Source: Hemerocallis citrina (lineage: Eukaryota; Streptophyta; Magnoliopsida; Asparagales; Asphodelaceae). From it: 64,000 bases of DNA. This document shows positions 1 through 11,804 of this stretch, one piece after another. A program made the position numbers and the translations under genes. The notes beneath the pieces are model-generated. The model was given only the letters and a program-made list of their open reading frames with translations, did no database searches and was not told where the DNA came from. Position 1 is the first letter of the stretch; the number at the start of each line of letters is the position of its first letter. The DNA lies in NCBI GenBank assembly GCA_017893485.1, contig CM030363.1, positions 83,058,230-83,122,229 of the forward strand, given 5' to 3'.

Positions 1-1290
1 GTTTCCCCATCAAGTACCTTGGGCTTCCAGTTAATCCTAGCAAACCTAAGAAATCAAACTGGTCCATGAACATCGATCATGTAGTAAATATGTTAATCGG
101 GTGGAAAGGTAAATCTCTATCCATAGGAGAAAGATTGACCATGATCAACTCGGTTCTTTCTAACATACCAACCTACTATCTTTCTTTCTTTGAAATGCCC
201 AAATGGGTTATTCATAGAATTGAGCAAGTTCGGAAGCATTTCTTGTGGAGAGGGGCCAACACTGATAAGGGTGCATACCGTCTCATTTAGGAAAAACCTG
301 CATAAAAAAGATACACAGAGGACTAGGCATTATTGAACTCAGAGACATGAACTTGACCCTCCTTGGAAAGTGTTGGTGGAAAGTGTTCTACCCTAATGGT
401 GAGGGGTGGCAGGATTTTATTCAATCTTATCACAAAGTAAAGGAACGGGAAATTTGGGCTTCAGGGTGGGCCCAAAGTCTTCTAGTTCTGGAGAGGGGTC
501 TCTAAAGCCTACAATCTATTGAGTAGTTGTGTAGCGTCTTTCATAGGCAACGACAGGTTGAACAAATTCTGGTGGGACAAATGGTGTGGAGCGCACACAC
601 TAAAAGAAGTATTCCCATATCTCTATGAACAAGTGATGCAATCCCACAGCACAGTTGTGCCAAGACATGGAAAAGGAGCTCATTGAGGTTAATATTTAGA
701 CATCTCCTTACTCAGGAATCTTAACTTTAATTGGGGGAAATTCAAACACAACTTAGATCAGGCGGGAGTGAAATGCTCACATGGCCAAGATCAAAAAGCA
801 TGGCAGCTAGAAAAGGTTAGTACATTCACTGTATGTTCGCTGTACAACTGCATACATTTTAAAGGTTTCAGGCCAAAATGGTTAGCAATAATCTAGAAGG
901 CAAAAGCCCCCCCTCCCCATCCACTCCTTAAAAGTCAAGGTTTTCCTGTGATTAGTTCTCAATGATTCGATCCTGACAAGGGAGAACCTGGTTAAAATGC
1001 ATCCAAACACTGCGACCACCTGCAGTTTTTGTAACATGACCACTGAGATTAGAGACCACCTATTTATTAAATGTCATCGGAGCAACGTAGTTCTGGTTGA
1101 GTTTCTAAGGGCCCTAGGTACAAATTTTATCCACTAACCTGAGGAACTATGGATAGAACCCAAATTCACCATTGAGAGACATGAGATGAAAGAAGTCTGG
1201 TATATCACAACCGCCGTAACGACCCGGGTTTTATGGCAAGATATCAATAAATTTTACTTTCGTGGGCCTAGTTATAGTATTTATGGTTAT
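1..1290 (+). pseudogene. LINE (L1-type) reverse transcriptase, C-terminal remnant
   Basis: A truncated non-LTR retrotransposon ORF2 entering from the left edge. Positions 3-287 read as the post-catalytic part of a plant LINE reverse transcriptase: KYLGLPV, then GWKGKSLSIGERLTMINSVL and LSFFEMPKWV, typical of the thumb region. A stop at 288 and further frame breaks follow; recognisable pieces continue (LNKFWWDKWCG near 550-590). Around 991-1110 a CSFC...H...C pattern matches the zf-RVT zinc-binding domain that follows LINE reverse transcriptases. The catalytic YADD part lies outside the window or is lost. Many stops show it is dead. The exact 3' end is not visible; coding similarity fades by about 1290. 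Confidence 0.85.
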
Positions 1291-1781
1291 CTAACTCATA
1301 TTTTGCATTTTATCTTTGTTTAGGCCACAACAGCTGCAACGAGACTAAGAGGGGGAATTGCCCAGGCCTTCGAGGTCAAGGAGTACAATGACGAGGAGCT
1401 AGAGATTGGACCTACTCTTAAGTGAATGGAGCATCACTAGCTGGATTACCACCCCCCCCCCCCCCCCCCACCGGATTTTGTTTAGGGGGGGGGGATCTCT
1501 TCAGTTATGATTGTATTCAAAATGTTGTTTATGTTTTATTATGTCCCACCCTCCAATGTATGTTGGAGAAACTATGTTTTATTTCCTATTTTGTAGTTTT
1601 ACTATAATTTGTCCAGTACTCTGAATTTGTCTTGTTAACTACTTATTAATGAAACGTAGTTGTTATATTCCGCTTTTTCCATTATTTTTTTTTATAAACC
1701 ATAGAAAACTATCTCATGATCCAAGAACCCTACCTCGTTAAAAGGATAGAATCTATAAACCAGAATCTAGAAAACCTTCTC
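1291..1781. other. non-coding stretch after the LINE remnant
   Basis: Probably the LINE 3' tail and old flanking DNA. No credible gene. A short run near 1320-1425 could be a decayed LINE C-terminus, but I cannot show it. It includes the homopolymer tracts listed separately and an A/T-rich end without a clear poly-A tail or target duplication. Confidence 0.4.
1452..1494. repeat. C18 and G10 homopolymer tracts facing each other
   Basis: An uninterrupted run of 18 C (1452-1469) is followed 15 bases later by 10 G (1485-1494). The two could pair as a short hairpin. Such runs are hard to sequence, so exact lengths are uncertain. Confidence 0.8.
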
Positions 1782-2194
1782 GTAGTTAAATAATTGATGG
1801 TTTCATATAACTAACAAATACTAAAAGTAAAAACTCTCGTTCAACATGTTATATATACACATCTTTTTCTTTAACATTTTTTGATAAATAAACATAAATT
1901 TAATAAAAATACTATTCACTTATGCCCACCCTGAGTAAATTTCCTGCATCCGCAACTAACCACAACATTCACAAACATGTATATCTTCATATAGTTTTTC
2001 TTATTTAAACATTTAAGTTTGAACATGTATTTCTTTTGAGAATGTTTGGATTGTCATGTATGTTGTTGTCGCATATGCTAGGTCGTGTGAGAACTTGTGA
2101 TTGTTATTCTCCACCGAGAAGTACAATATGGAACATCAGAATATTTTTTTGTAATAAAAATGTCCACAATTCCAGATCTTTAGATATGACAACA
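1782..2194. repeat. direct repeat copy 1 (~413 bp)
   Basis: Matches 2903-3318 with scattered substitutions; both start at GTAGTTAAATAATTGATGG and end near a GATAYGACA motif. It holds an internal partial duplication: a block beginning CAATATGGAA at about 2125 recurs at about 2198 in the following spacer. The pair could be LTRs of a small non-autonomous element, but no primer site, TG...CA ends or target duplication are clear. Confidence 0.7.
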
Positions 2195-2902
2195 TGCAAT
2201 ATGGAATATCAGAAATATTGTTTTGTGATAAAAATGTCCACGATTCCACATTTTTAATTTTGGATTGTGAATAAACTTTCATTAATGTCTTTAATAAATT
2301 ATACTATATATTTTTCAAATTTTGAATATCTAATTTAAGTTTGAGAAAGTTCATTTTTATATTGAAAATATATAATTGAATTTAATCTCATTTTTTAAGT
2401 TTTTAGTAATATATTTATATTTAATATTTCAAATTAAACGAGTATCGAATTTTACAAGTACGAGTTTTTTGTCTTCTTCTTATTAGGCGTGCAACTCAAC
2501 TTGTCTATAAAATATATTATGCTAAAACCACTATTGTCTTAGGATTTTCTCATATCTCCATTTTAAAAAGAAAAAAATAGAGGAAAAGTAGGAGGCCACT
2601 CAGATCACTACTCATTTCTCTCTCCAATTTTAAAAATCTATCTTAATTTCAACTTAAAATATATCTTCAAATTCTAAAATCCAAAAATCATATCTAAAAA
2701 CATATTAGAGTATCTATTGACATATTTTATTTGAAAACCAATCTAAAAACATTTATACAGTTATTAACATTTTTTTATTAAGCTACGTGCCCCTAAAATA
2801 TCTTTCTTAAAAATCATGTTTCCAAATGCTCTAGTACCTATTATGTAAACATTTACTCAACCATATGTTAGAAAAATAGAAGATCTCAACACCAAATGAC
2901 TT
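2195..2902. other. A/T-rich spacer between the direct repeats
   Basis: About 700 bp of A/T-rich sequence with no coding potential. It begins with a degenerate repeat of the preceding repeat end. Nothing else recognised. Confidence 0.5.
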
Positions 2903-3318
2903 GTAGTTAAATAATTGATGGTTTCATATAACTAACAAATACTAAAAGTAAAAATTCCTGTTCAACATGATATATATACACTTTTTCTTCTTTAAATTTT
3001 TTGGATAAATAAACATAAATTTAATTTTAAAAAATGCTATTTACTTCTGCCCACCCTGACTAAAATTTCTGCATCCGCCCAGTCCACAACATTCTCAAAC
3101 AAGTATATCTTCATATAGTTTTGTTTATTTCAACATTTAAGTTTGAACCTTTATTTCTTTTGAGAATGTCTGGATAGTCATGTATGTTGTTGTCGCATAT
3201 GCTAGGTCATGTGAGAACTTGTGATTCTTCTTCTCCACCTAGAAGTACAATATGGAACATCACAATATTTTTTTGTGATAAAAATGTCCAAGATTCCAGA
3301 TTTTTAGATACGACAGGA
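2903..3318. repeat. direct repeat copy 2 (~416 bp)
   Basis: Partner of 1782-2194, offset by about 1121-1124 bp. Both contain the phrase GCATATGCTAGGTC and the CCCACCCTGA...CTGCATCCGC block. Divergence is mostly point changes, so the duplication is not recent. Confidence 0.7.
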
Positions 3319-3745
3319 TGCTATAGTTTTAGGGTATATATATATTTTTGACCAGAGAAAGGTTGAGTGATTCCCTCCCTCATTATATCAGCATAAGTTA
3401 GCAAAATATACAAGCAAACTTTCAATAGTGAGAAGAACCCGGAGTGGGTAATACAGTGGGAATGGAGAATGAGTTTGCAGCTCTAGACGGAAGAGAATGA
3501 AGAGAAATATTATCGTACACTTGTTCTTACCCTAGAACTGTAATGCCCCTAGATTATAGTAGGCCTATAATCAATCCCACATCGGATTTATAAAGTGAGT
3601 GATGAATATTTATATGGAATTGCCAAGGATCCAAGATTACATATAATGTTATAGCACTTTTGGTTAGGTTGTGCCCTATGGTGGGGTTATGGTTAGGTTC
3701 TTTGGGCATCTAAGGCGCGTAGACGCGCAAACCACTCTCAGTAAG
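3319..3745. other. non-coding stretch with a possible LTR fragment
   Basis: From 3539 a block starts TGTAATGCCCC and carries AATCCCACATCGG near 3573, a phrase common near the ends of plant LTRs. It runs directly into the broken copia gene at 3746. It may be a truncated solo LTR that removed the 3' end of copia element K. No opposite end or target duplication was found. Confidence 0.35.
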
Positions 3746-4395
3746 TATATCCAACACATACTTTCTATGTGATAAAGAAATTTGATCCTTAAATTGAGCT
3801 ACTGAGATCCCTAAGAAATATTTCAATTGCCCGACATCCTTAGTCTAAAGCTTTTGTTGAACATACAACTTCAAATCTTGAATGTCATTCTGATCATCTT
3901 CTGTAATCACAATGTCATCAAAATATACAACTAAAATGATCATCTTCCCATGATGAAGTCGATAGAACACAGAATGATCATTATCACTCCTCATTCCAAA
4001 ACTCGTGACAACCTCAGTGAAACGATCAAACCAATCAGGGGGAGACTGTTTGATTCCATACAAAAACTGTATCAAGCAACAGACTTTTGTAGGCTCAGCT
4101 TTACTAACAAAAACAGACGGTGCTCCATATAAACCTCCTCCTTAAGAATGTCATTGAGAAAGACAATCTTGACATCAAGTTGGTGGAGCGGCCAATAAAA
4201 TTGAGTAGCCATGGCAATAATGATCCGAACATAAGGAATTTTTGGCCACATGAGAGAATGTTTCATCGTAATCAATGTCATGGTCTGTGAATAACGTTTG
4301 GCAACCAATCGAGCTTTTAGGCGAGCCAGAGAATCATTAGTGTACACCCACTTAAAATCAGTACAATGTTTGCCAGATGGAAGGAGAACCAGATC
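3746..4395 (-). pseudogene. copia K reverse transcriptase, C-terminal part
   Basis: Read on the minus strand from 4395: a KHCTDFKWVYT-like motif and RLKARLVAKRYSQT, the standard copia start of RVT_2, then QLDVKIVFLN (copia QxDVKtAFLnG), then QFLYGIKQSPPDWFDRF and the catalytic block VVYFDDIVIT (copia YVDDIvit, Y-x-D-D present). The part near 3746-3850 reads LKYFLGISVAQ and RKYVLDIL, the reverse transcriptase to RNase H linker. Several frameshifts separate these. The target duplication AGATC (4391-4395) of element A ends the fragment on the right. Confidence 0.9.
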
Positions 4396-5885
4396 TGTAG
4401 CGCCCCGACTTTTCAATAAATAAAATTAGAAATACGTGGCAGAATTTCCAGAATCAACTTCAATGTAATCATAAACATAGCAACCAAATACAGGAAAAAT
4501 TAAAACTTTTTATTATATCAATTATTTACAAAGTACAGCGGAAAATTAAACACCTTAAATTACAATTTCTCTCTTTTACAACACAATCTTTTACAATTTG
4601 TTTAAGCCATATTATCATTCTACCACATGTATCCAATCCCAAGCTAATAGTACCTACCTGTAAAACATGAGGCTAGAGATAACCCTAACCTCCAAAACTA
4701 CAGGGGTCAGCCATAACGGTGTGAGTGACATAAAAAAAATACAATATGAATAAAACGTAAAGGATAAAGTCATAAACAATGCATACCAATAGTAATAACA
4801 AAAAGGAATATGAAATAACAATAAATAAAACAAGAAAACACCAAGTGAAACTAGACTAAGTGTCAAGTGTAGGAAAACAGAAAACATCATGCATAAAACC
4901 AAGTCAAGAAACACAAATGCAATATGATGACTCTCTAATGAATACTTGTCGGATTCTATGCATCCCATACTATATAGGTCCAGTGCAAGCCCTTATCGTT
5001 CTCCACTTTATAGGGTTAAATGCCTTGTTATACAACTAATCCTACTACGATGACTACTACGAGATTTAGATAAACTGTGAGTATCTAGCCCATGCCCTGA
5101 TAATTACGGAGGTCAGTCTCTATCCACAGATAATTCCGGAGACTATTTTACTCATACCTGGAAATCTTCGAGAATACCCCACACCGCAAGCTATGGCACC
5201 TCATCACACGAATACCCGATGAGTGTCGCCTTGACCCCGATAATTCTGGAGATCAATCCCACACTGTAGGTAATTCTTGAGACTATTTCACTCACACCTC
5301 GATAATTTCGGAAATTATCTCACACCGCAGGCCATACTGAGGTCCATAACCCATGTTTGCACTCATTTCATCATATCACCATCTAGTGCTTGTCTTTATC
5401 TTATTAAGTTAATTAATTAATTACGAATCTCCTAGAGTTTGTGTACTCTACGGGACTTTACTCAACTGATCAACAATAAGGCCCCAACTAGTCAAATCAA
5501 AAAAATCTCAACTGCCGGTGTACTAGGGTCCCACACACCCTCTGAAGACTCACAACTCAATCATCAATACAAAATCTTTCATTAAAACTCTTAACCCCAT
5601 TATCAATACTCTCATATTAAGAAAACTTCTTAAAATCAACAAATCCAAATTTATTTTATATACTCAAAAAATTTCCAGAACTGAAATAAAGTATTAAATC
5701 TATTAAATAACTGAAATCATATTTTGAAGTCGTAGAAAGTCACAAAACATCAATTTCTTCAAAAACCATACTTATTTCGCATTATAAGGCAATAGTACAC
5801 AATTTAAAGATCTATTATAATCAAGACGTAACTCTCTGTAAAATACTGTAATCTGTAGTAAAAACATCATCCAAAGCAGTAAATC

Positions 5886-8679
5886 TGTAATACCCCGATT
5901 TTCTTAATATATAAAGATTATTTATTTCTCTTTTTATGGTATGCTTGGTGACATGTGGCTATTATTTTTCCATGATGAATAAAGTAATATTTTCTTTAAA
6001 AGCCCAAATGTTAACTTGTTTATATTTTTGGCCCAATAAATTTTAGCCCATAAACTTAACCTCTTATTTCATAACTTATCTGTGTAGCATCTTTCTTTTA
6101 TATTCCGGGTATTTGATATGCTATTTATAGGGTGTAGTTGTGTGTACACGTGCACTCCATGTACACGTGCACAAGGCACAACCCTTGGCCGGATGGGAAG
6201 CTAGGAGTGTAGATCATGGGTGATTACTTTTGGGATGTGGGTAGTTTCTTAACTCCCGATTTGATCTCAACCTTTGATTCTCCAACTCCCCAATAGATCT
6301 CAGCCCTCCATTTCACCTATATTCTAGTATAAATACCCCCTTCTAATCCCTATCTTTTTACACTAAAATTTTCCTAAGTTTTCAAGAGAGTATTTGTGAG
6401 TTGTGTGGGAGCTTTTCTGTGGAGGCAAGCAGCATTGCTGGAGATTTCGGTGTGGAGCAAAGGAACAAGAAGTGCTGTGTTATTGAAGGACTTTGCGGGA
6501 TTTCGGTTTATTTCTTCATACAAGGTGGGTGTTTCTCAGGACTTCTAATGTAGGAATAATGCTACAATGGCTATGATTGATATTATGTTATAAAAGTGAT
6601 TTGAATGCGGTAGAAATTGCTTGAACATGCTATTAATATTGAAACGAGACTGTCGGTACAGTCGGCTGCCATGTGAGCCAGTCGACTGGTACGAGACATT
6701 ATTTCGCATGATTGTAATGATAAACGTGTGTATAAATGAACATGATGGTATGAACAATATTTGCATGGTTTCCCTATGACACATATGATGGAGGGAAGGT
6801 AAATGAATAAAAAGAGCTAATGGTAGTTAATAATTTGGAATTGTCGAAGCAGTCGACTGATAGTGTGTTAAGTCGACTGGTACTTCAATCTAACTGTGAC
6901 TGTTGGGTAGTTTCATAAATTGAGATATTTTCATCATGTGGACCCAGTTTGATGACTTGGGATTTACATCTTTATTGTTGTAAGGAATTATGAGCATATG
7001 TGAATGCATGTTTAAAGTATTTTTCCTAACGGAAAGGGCATGTTAGTAACTTGAAAATCCATGTTGTAGTGTTACTGAATGATAAGAAACCTTGTCGGTG
7101 GAACATGAACTTATGTATACTGTTAATTGACATCATGATGAAATGCACGTAAGAACTGTAAATGATCTATTGAAATTGGATCTGTCCAGTCGACCGATTG
7201 CGTGTAGCAAGTCGACTGATCTGGACATAGAATTATGCTGTTGGAATTGCTAAGACAGACGACTGAGGTGTGAACAGTCGACTGTCGTGTGACTAATATT
7301 GTGAACTTGAAAGTTGCGGGACAGGCGACTGGTAGTATACACAGTCGACTATCCCGAGCCTTTTTGATAACCCTGTATATGACTGTATAAGTCGACTGGT
7401 GTTCTTCCAAGTCGACTGTACAGAAAGGACTTTGACATATTTGAATTCATGTTATTTTGCTGTTGGTAATTGTGAACTATATGATTAAAGTCAATGGATT
7501 CTGCTTATGGCTGCATGAATTGTGTAAATGAATCATAGATAAGAAATGGAAGATTAAATGAAATTATGAAATGTGAAATCATGATGAGAAAAGTCTGTGA
7601 GACTTTAAAATGAATGATGAGCTGATGATGCTCAATTGGATATTGTGAATTTGAAATTGAACGAAAGAGTAGCTAAGTCTCCCCGGCAGTGAATGAAATG
7701 ATATTGAGAATTAGACCAGGTTGGTCAAGTGAAATGAAATGATAAGTCCGGATGATGGAGAGGCTAACTCTAGAGATTGATTTTCATTCATGATTCTAAT
7801 TAAATTAATACATAGTGTGGAGGTGATGAAGGTGAGAGAAAAACATGAGTATGAGAGCTAGGGTACGGTGCGGGTGTGTGAGCCGCAGAATGCATGCTTG
7901 ATGCGTCAAGACATGGCGCGGGCACAACTCAGTAATGATCGGACTCTAGTCACGCTTGTGGGATGTTTTGGTGACTGCAAGAGGAGTGTGTTCAGGGAGG
8001 AGGCTGAATTGTCGCAGAATGCATGCTTGACGAGTCAAGACATGGCGCGAAATTCTACTCCAGGGGCCAGGATACATGCTTGTACTCATAGATTCATCTA
8101 GGATACTCATTGGAATTACAGAAGTAGAATAAGTCATGGCGGGGGATTGAACCCTACAAAAATGAAGATCGTTTAAGAGGCTTGCCCTCGAACCTATGTA
8201 GTATGGGATGCATAGAATTCGAACAAGTGCGCATTAGTGTCATGTTAATTAAGTAAATTGCATTAAGGATTTAAGTGCACAATCACGACACGACATCATT
8301 AAAAGTTCCCTCTTATTTGCATGCTTATGTTGAACAAGTTTGTGATTTGTAAGAAATGAGATTCATTATACTGTTTCTGGCATAGAGAGGATGGCCATGT
8401 ATAATTATCGTCGGTTGAATAAACTGACGTACCCACAGTGTTTTATGCAGGATATAATTACATGTAAGAGGAATGGATGCATAAAGAGTTCATTATGTTG
8501 TTGTTCATTTATGTAAATATTGTATATTTTGCTTCCGCTGTGTAAATTCAAATGTAATATGTTGTAAACTCTGATGTAAAAGTAAAGTTTTAAAATTCCT
8601 TGTAAAATTGTATGTGAAGAAAGCGAAAAGATCCTGAAGAACATCTCGAATTCAGTAAATTGGGATTCGGGGCGTTACA
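5886..8679 (+). mobile_element. element B: long non-coding TG...CA element nested in A
   Basis: Starts TGTAATACCCCGATTTTC and ends TTCGGGGCGTTACA, with 5-bp duplication AAATC (5881-5885 and 8680-8684). Plus-strand layout: TATAAATA at 6328-6335, donor-like CAAG|GTGGGTG at 6524/6525, acceptor-like TTTTATGCAG ending at 8450, then GTAAAGTTTTAAAATTCC near the end. Six pairs of GTCGAC-type palindromes lie at 6661-7420, and a two-copy ~120-bp repeat with GCAGAATGCATGCTTGA lies at 7880-8060. TAGTATGGGATGCAT at about 8200 is shared with A and D. No coding capacity. The similarity to A, C, D and E places all five in one superfamily. Confidence 0.87.
6328..6335 (+). promoter_or_regulatory. TATA box of element B
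   Basis: TATAAATA followed by CCCCCTTC, about 440 bp inside the element. The same TATAAATACCCCC string occurs in element D at 56696, which supports a conserved promoter rather than chance. Confidence 0.65.
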
Positions 8680-9970
8680 AAATCAATAATCCATAAGTTC
8701 GAAGAAATAATCTTTTAAGAAAACGACAAAAAACTCACAAAAAGCCAAAAACAATGATGTCGGTCGACCTTGCAGTCGACCTTCATGTCAAAAACAGCCC
8801 ATACAGCAGCTTCAAATTTCGTGCACCTTTTTACTGATACTTTGTTAAAACTTTGTAAAATCATAAATTTGCAAAACCAACTTCTTGAGATGATCAAATA
8901 CAACTTTTATAACATACTGGAGTTCATAAAACATATCAAAACTACATCAAATTCATAAAAGAGCAAATTTTCATAAAACTCTTCAAAATAATAAATATAG
9001 ATATATAAATGTATATATATTTGTTTGCATTAGTAAAGCTTCAAATTTCATCAAATAGGAGTAATATAATGTTTAGATTCAATCTCAGTATTAAAACAAT
9101 CAAATCTCAACTGAAAACTTCATAAAGGACATCAAAATCGACTTCGGCCATTCATCAAACAAAAACATATGGTCAATGTGCACATGTGTATATATGTCTA
9201 TATGTATAAGTGTTTAAGCATAAAGAATTAGTATGTATGAGTAGTGTAAGGTTTGATTTAATTCCAGTATCAAAACAACTAAAGAATCAATTGGAAACAT
9301 CACAAAAATCAAAATCCACTTTTGCGGCAGAACACAGTCAAACCGAATACAGCTCCTCTTTGACACATCAAATTTGATTTCTTTTGAACCACAACCCCTC
9401 TTAAATTTATACATACCCCGTCACTTACCTCAGTTTATCCATGAATACATGCAATTATAACAAGTATATAATCAAGTTTTAGTCATCAAAAATACCCAAC
9501 AGTGTGTATGCATACATATTCAACAATAAAGGTTAGGTTTTGTTCACTTTTTGAAATAATCATTATACAACTAATTTAATATATGTTCAAAACAGCAAGA
9601 ATATGGGGGAAAGCAACCTATCCATGATTTCTATTAGGTTCTTTAACAATCACAAGTAATCTATATAGAGTTTTAATCATCCATACCACAGTTTCATGAA
9701 AGATTCAATTTTTATACATCAAGAATTCATATTATCATTATACAATTCCTAATCATGCTTTCTAATACACATACCATCACATACAAAATGCATAAAACAA
9801 TACAAAAGAAACATATGTCACTCACCTCATTGAAGAAATCAACCAAATTAATAAAGAATAAGAAAAGGTCCTTCTTTTGCAAAAAAAATCCAAGATCATC
9901 GCTTCGAAACTCCAAGAAATTAATAGTAAAAATCTATTTTATTTTTGCAGAGGAGGGGACAGCTATAGTG

Positions 9971-9981
9971 GCTCTTTTATA
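9971..9981 (-). promoter_or_regulatory. TATA box of element A
   Basis: Minus-strand TATAAAAGAGC about 925 bp inside A. Element C has TATAAAAGAGGG at the equivalent place (40141-40152). Confidence 0.6.
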
Positions 9982-10905
9982 GGCCGAAATCTAGATTTTT
10001 TAGGGTTTTACCAATTTATGGAAACATCCCTTAACAAATTATTACTTTACATATATAGACCTTTTTTTAATAAAGTAGTTAAATAAGTTAAATAAATTAA
10101 AATAAAACCAAATCATTTTACTACTGAGTTATCCAGCCATCAATCATAGCCCAGAAATTAAAATAAAATTTAGATTTGTACTCAAAGTGGTAATTTTGCA
10201 CAAAAGTCTCTCTCTTTGTAATATTTGCAAATGTGTCAAATAAATATCAGAAAAATCCAAAAAATTCATAAATAATACCTACTAAGAAATATTAGATTTT
10301 TAAAAAAAAATTCTGGCTTTTAGTACCCAAGAAAAATATTTGCACAAGATCTACTTAAATTCCAGATTTGAAAAAATACCATACTTGTTTAAATCTTTAC
10401 AAAATAAACTCTAAATATATTTTAAATAAATTTTATCTTTAAAAATAATCTTGGCCAACCCAAAAAGTAGCAAAAACGAATTTTCATTATTTGTTTGAGA
10501 TCCAATTGGCTTTTTACATAAAAGCCCCTCTCTTTCGAAGTATTTATAAATAGTTTCTTGTAACAAAAAAATCACAAAATTTAGGATATAATTAATTATA
10601 AATAGGAGAATATATTAAGAATTTAAAATTGGAGATTTGCACCCAAAAAAATATTTGCATGTGTAAAATTGACAAATTCTTAAAATAGTCAGATTAATTT
10701 AAATAAATCTGAAAAATTAAAATATCATAATAAATGAGAAAAATCAATCATTAACCATAAAATTTTAAGTATTCAAAATTTTCTAACTTTGCACATTATT
10801 GCACGTACATTGCAATTTCAAGAAAATAGTCAGAATAGTCAACTTTACAAATTTAATATTATTTAATAATATAAAATAAATCATTTTATTTTGCGGGGTA
10901 TTACA

Positions 10906-11018
10906 AGATCCCAGGTATCATTTTTTTCTAGAGCAGTCATATCTTCCCGCATAATCTGGCTCCAATCAGGGTGTGAAAGTACCCCTTATATTGACCTGAG
11001 AAAATGGTAAATATCCAA
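10906..11018 (-). pseudogene. copia K reverse transcriptase, N-terminal piece
   Basis: Minus-strand reading gives SHPDWSQIMREDMTALEKND followed by TWDL, the usual copia start of the RVT_2 domain. It is bounded by two insertions: J on the right (duplication TCCAA, 11014-11018) and A on the left (AGATC, 10906-10910). The reading continues into 4395-3746 once A is ignored, confirming that A split this gene. Confidence 0.88.
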
Positions 11019-11496
11019 TGTAACGCCCCGCCGCAATACTCAGACAATTTATTAATTATTAGTATTATTTATAGTACAACGGCCCACCACAGCCTATCTC
11101 TCAAAAGGTGGTTAACCAATTAGGTGACTCTTGATCGTAGGGAATTATATTTATTATTTATTAATTCTTGTTAACTCCTGATGTGGGATCAAATTCACCC
11201 ACATCTCGCTCTCTCTCTCCTCGCGTGTACATGCAAACAGAGCCCCCTTGGTGGGCCCCCTCGCCAACACATCAGCATGCGGGAGCAACAGGGCTCTCCT
11301 CTTCTTCCCTGTGCCCCAGGCCCACGTGGAAAACACCCATGTGCTGCCACCAAAAGCCAACAAGCATTCCATCTCATCTCATACATATATTAGCTCGTAA
11401 TTCCATGCATCCAACCCATAGAACTTCTACAGGACAACACTCTAATTCCATATATATATTATCATATTATATATCTCGAAATTATGGAGTGTTGCA
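11019..11496 (-). repeat. TRIM J LTR (3' LTR in element orientation)
   Basis: TGTAACGCCCCGCC... to ...GTGTTGCA; matches 11805-12279 along its length with point differences and small indels. Confidence 0.9.
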
Positions 11497-11789
11497 TATA
11501 ACCCCCCTTTAGAAATCAGCGTCCTCGCTGAGTACGGGGCATGTACAACCTAGTGTAGGATCTCCTTTCTAGCCGATGTGGAGCGGGAGTACCCTGATTC
11601 AACTAATTTCGGGCTAGCACTTTGACCCCAGCTCCCTCTCAGGCATACATCTCGCCGATATGGATGGAGTACCCTGATTCAGCTAATTATGGTGTACTGC
11701 CCCTGGCCAAACTGTCAGTGTACTGACCCCAGCTCCCTCTTAGGCATACACTGCACCCACTCTTTTCCCACACTTGGTGTCGAAAGTCA

Positions 11790-11801
11790 GCTCTGATACC
11801 A
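11790..11801 (-). promoter_or_regulatory. TRIM J primer-binding site (initiator tRNA-Met)
   Basis: Minus strand TGGTATCAGAGC, 3 bp inside the 5' LTR (the right one), the standard distance and sequence for iMet-primed plant retroelements. Confidence 0.9.
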
Positions 11802-11804
11802 TTC

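Larger units (their letters stand above)
4396..10905 (-). mobile_element. element A: long non-coding TG...CA element (giant solo LTR or similar), containing element B
   Basis: Starts TGTAGCGCCCCGAC and ends GCGGGGTATTACA, flanked by the exact 5-bp duplication AGATC (4391-4395 and 10906-10910). Without nested B it is about 3.7 kb. The two ends do not repeat each other, so it is not a complete LTR-interior-LTR element. Minus-strand logic: TATAAAAGAG at 9971-9981, donor-like GAG|GTGAGTG with the intron starting at 9825, acceptor-like TGTTTTACAG ending at 4658, and AATAAAAAGTTTTAA near 4500. It shares with C a block at about 4665-4735 and with B and D the phrase TAGTATGGGATGCAT (near 4965). A degenerate minisatellite around GATAATTCCGGAGA lies at 5095-5330. 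No ORF resembles a known protein. TG...CA ends and a 5-bp duplication favour an LTR. Confidence 0.85.

Noticed and set aside
7868..8101. Open frame in element B with CEPQNACLMRQDMAR repeats
   Set aside because: It is produced by a two-copy ~120-bp minisatellite; flanking sequence is non-coding.
4396..10905. Element A (and B-E) as a DNA transposon with short terminal inverted repeats
   Set aside because: The ends are inverted-repeat-like for only ~12 bp and always TG...CA with 5-bp duplications, plus a TATA box and poly-A-like signals, which fits LTRs better. No transposase was found.
11168..11512. Open frames within TRIM J (11168-11512 and 11917-12302)
   Set aside because: They lie in both LTR copies in several frames, share no known domain, and are explained by LTR repetition.
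11790..11801. tRNA gene fragments at the GCTCTGATACCA sites (11790, 24612)
   Set aside because: They are primer-binding sites next to LTR ends; no cloverleaf sequence surrounds them.
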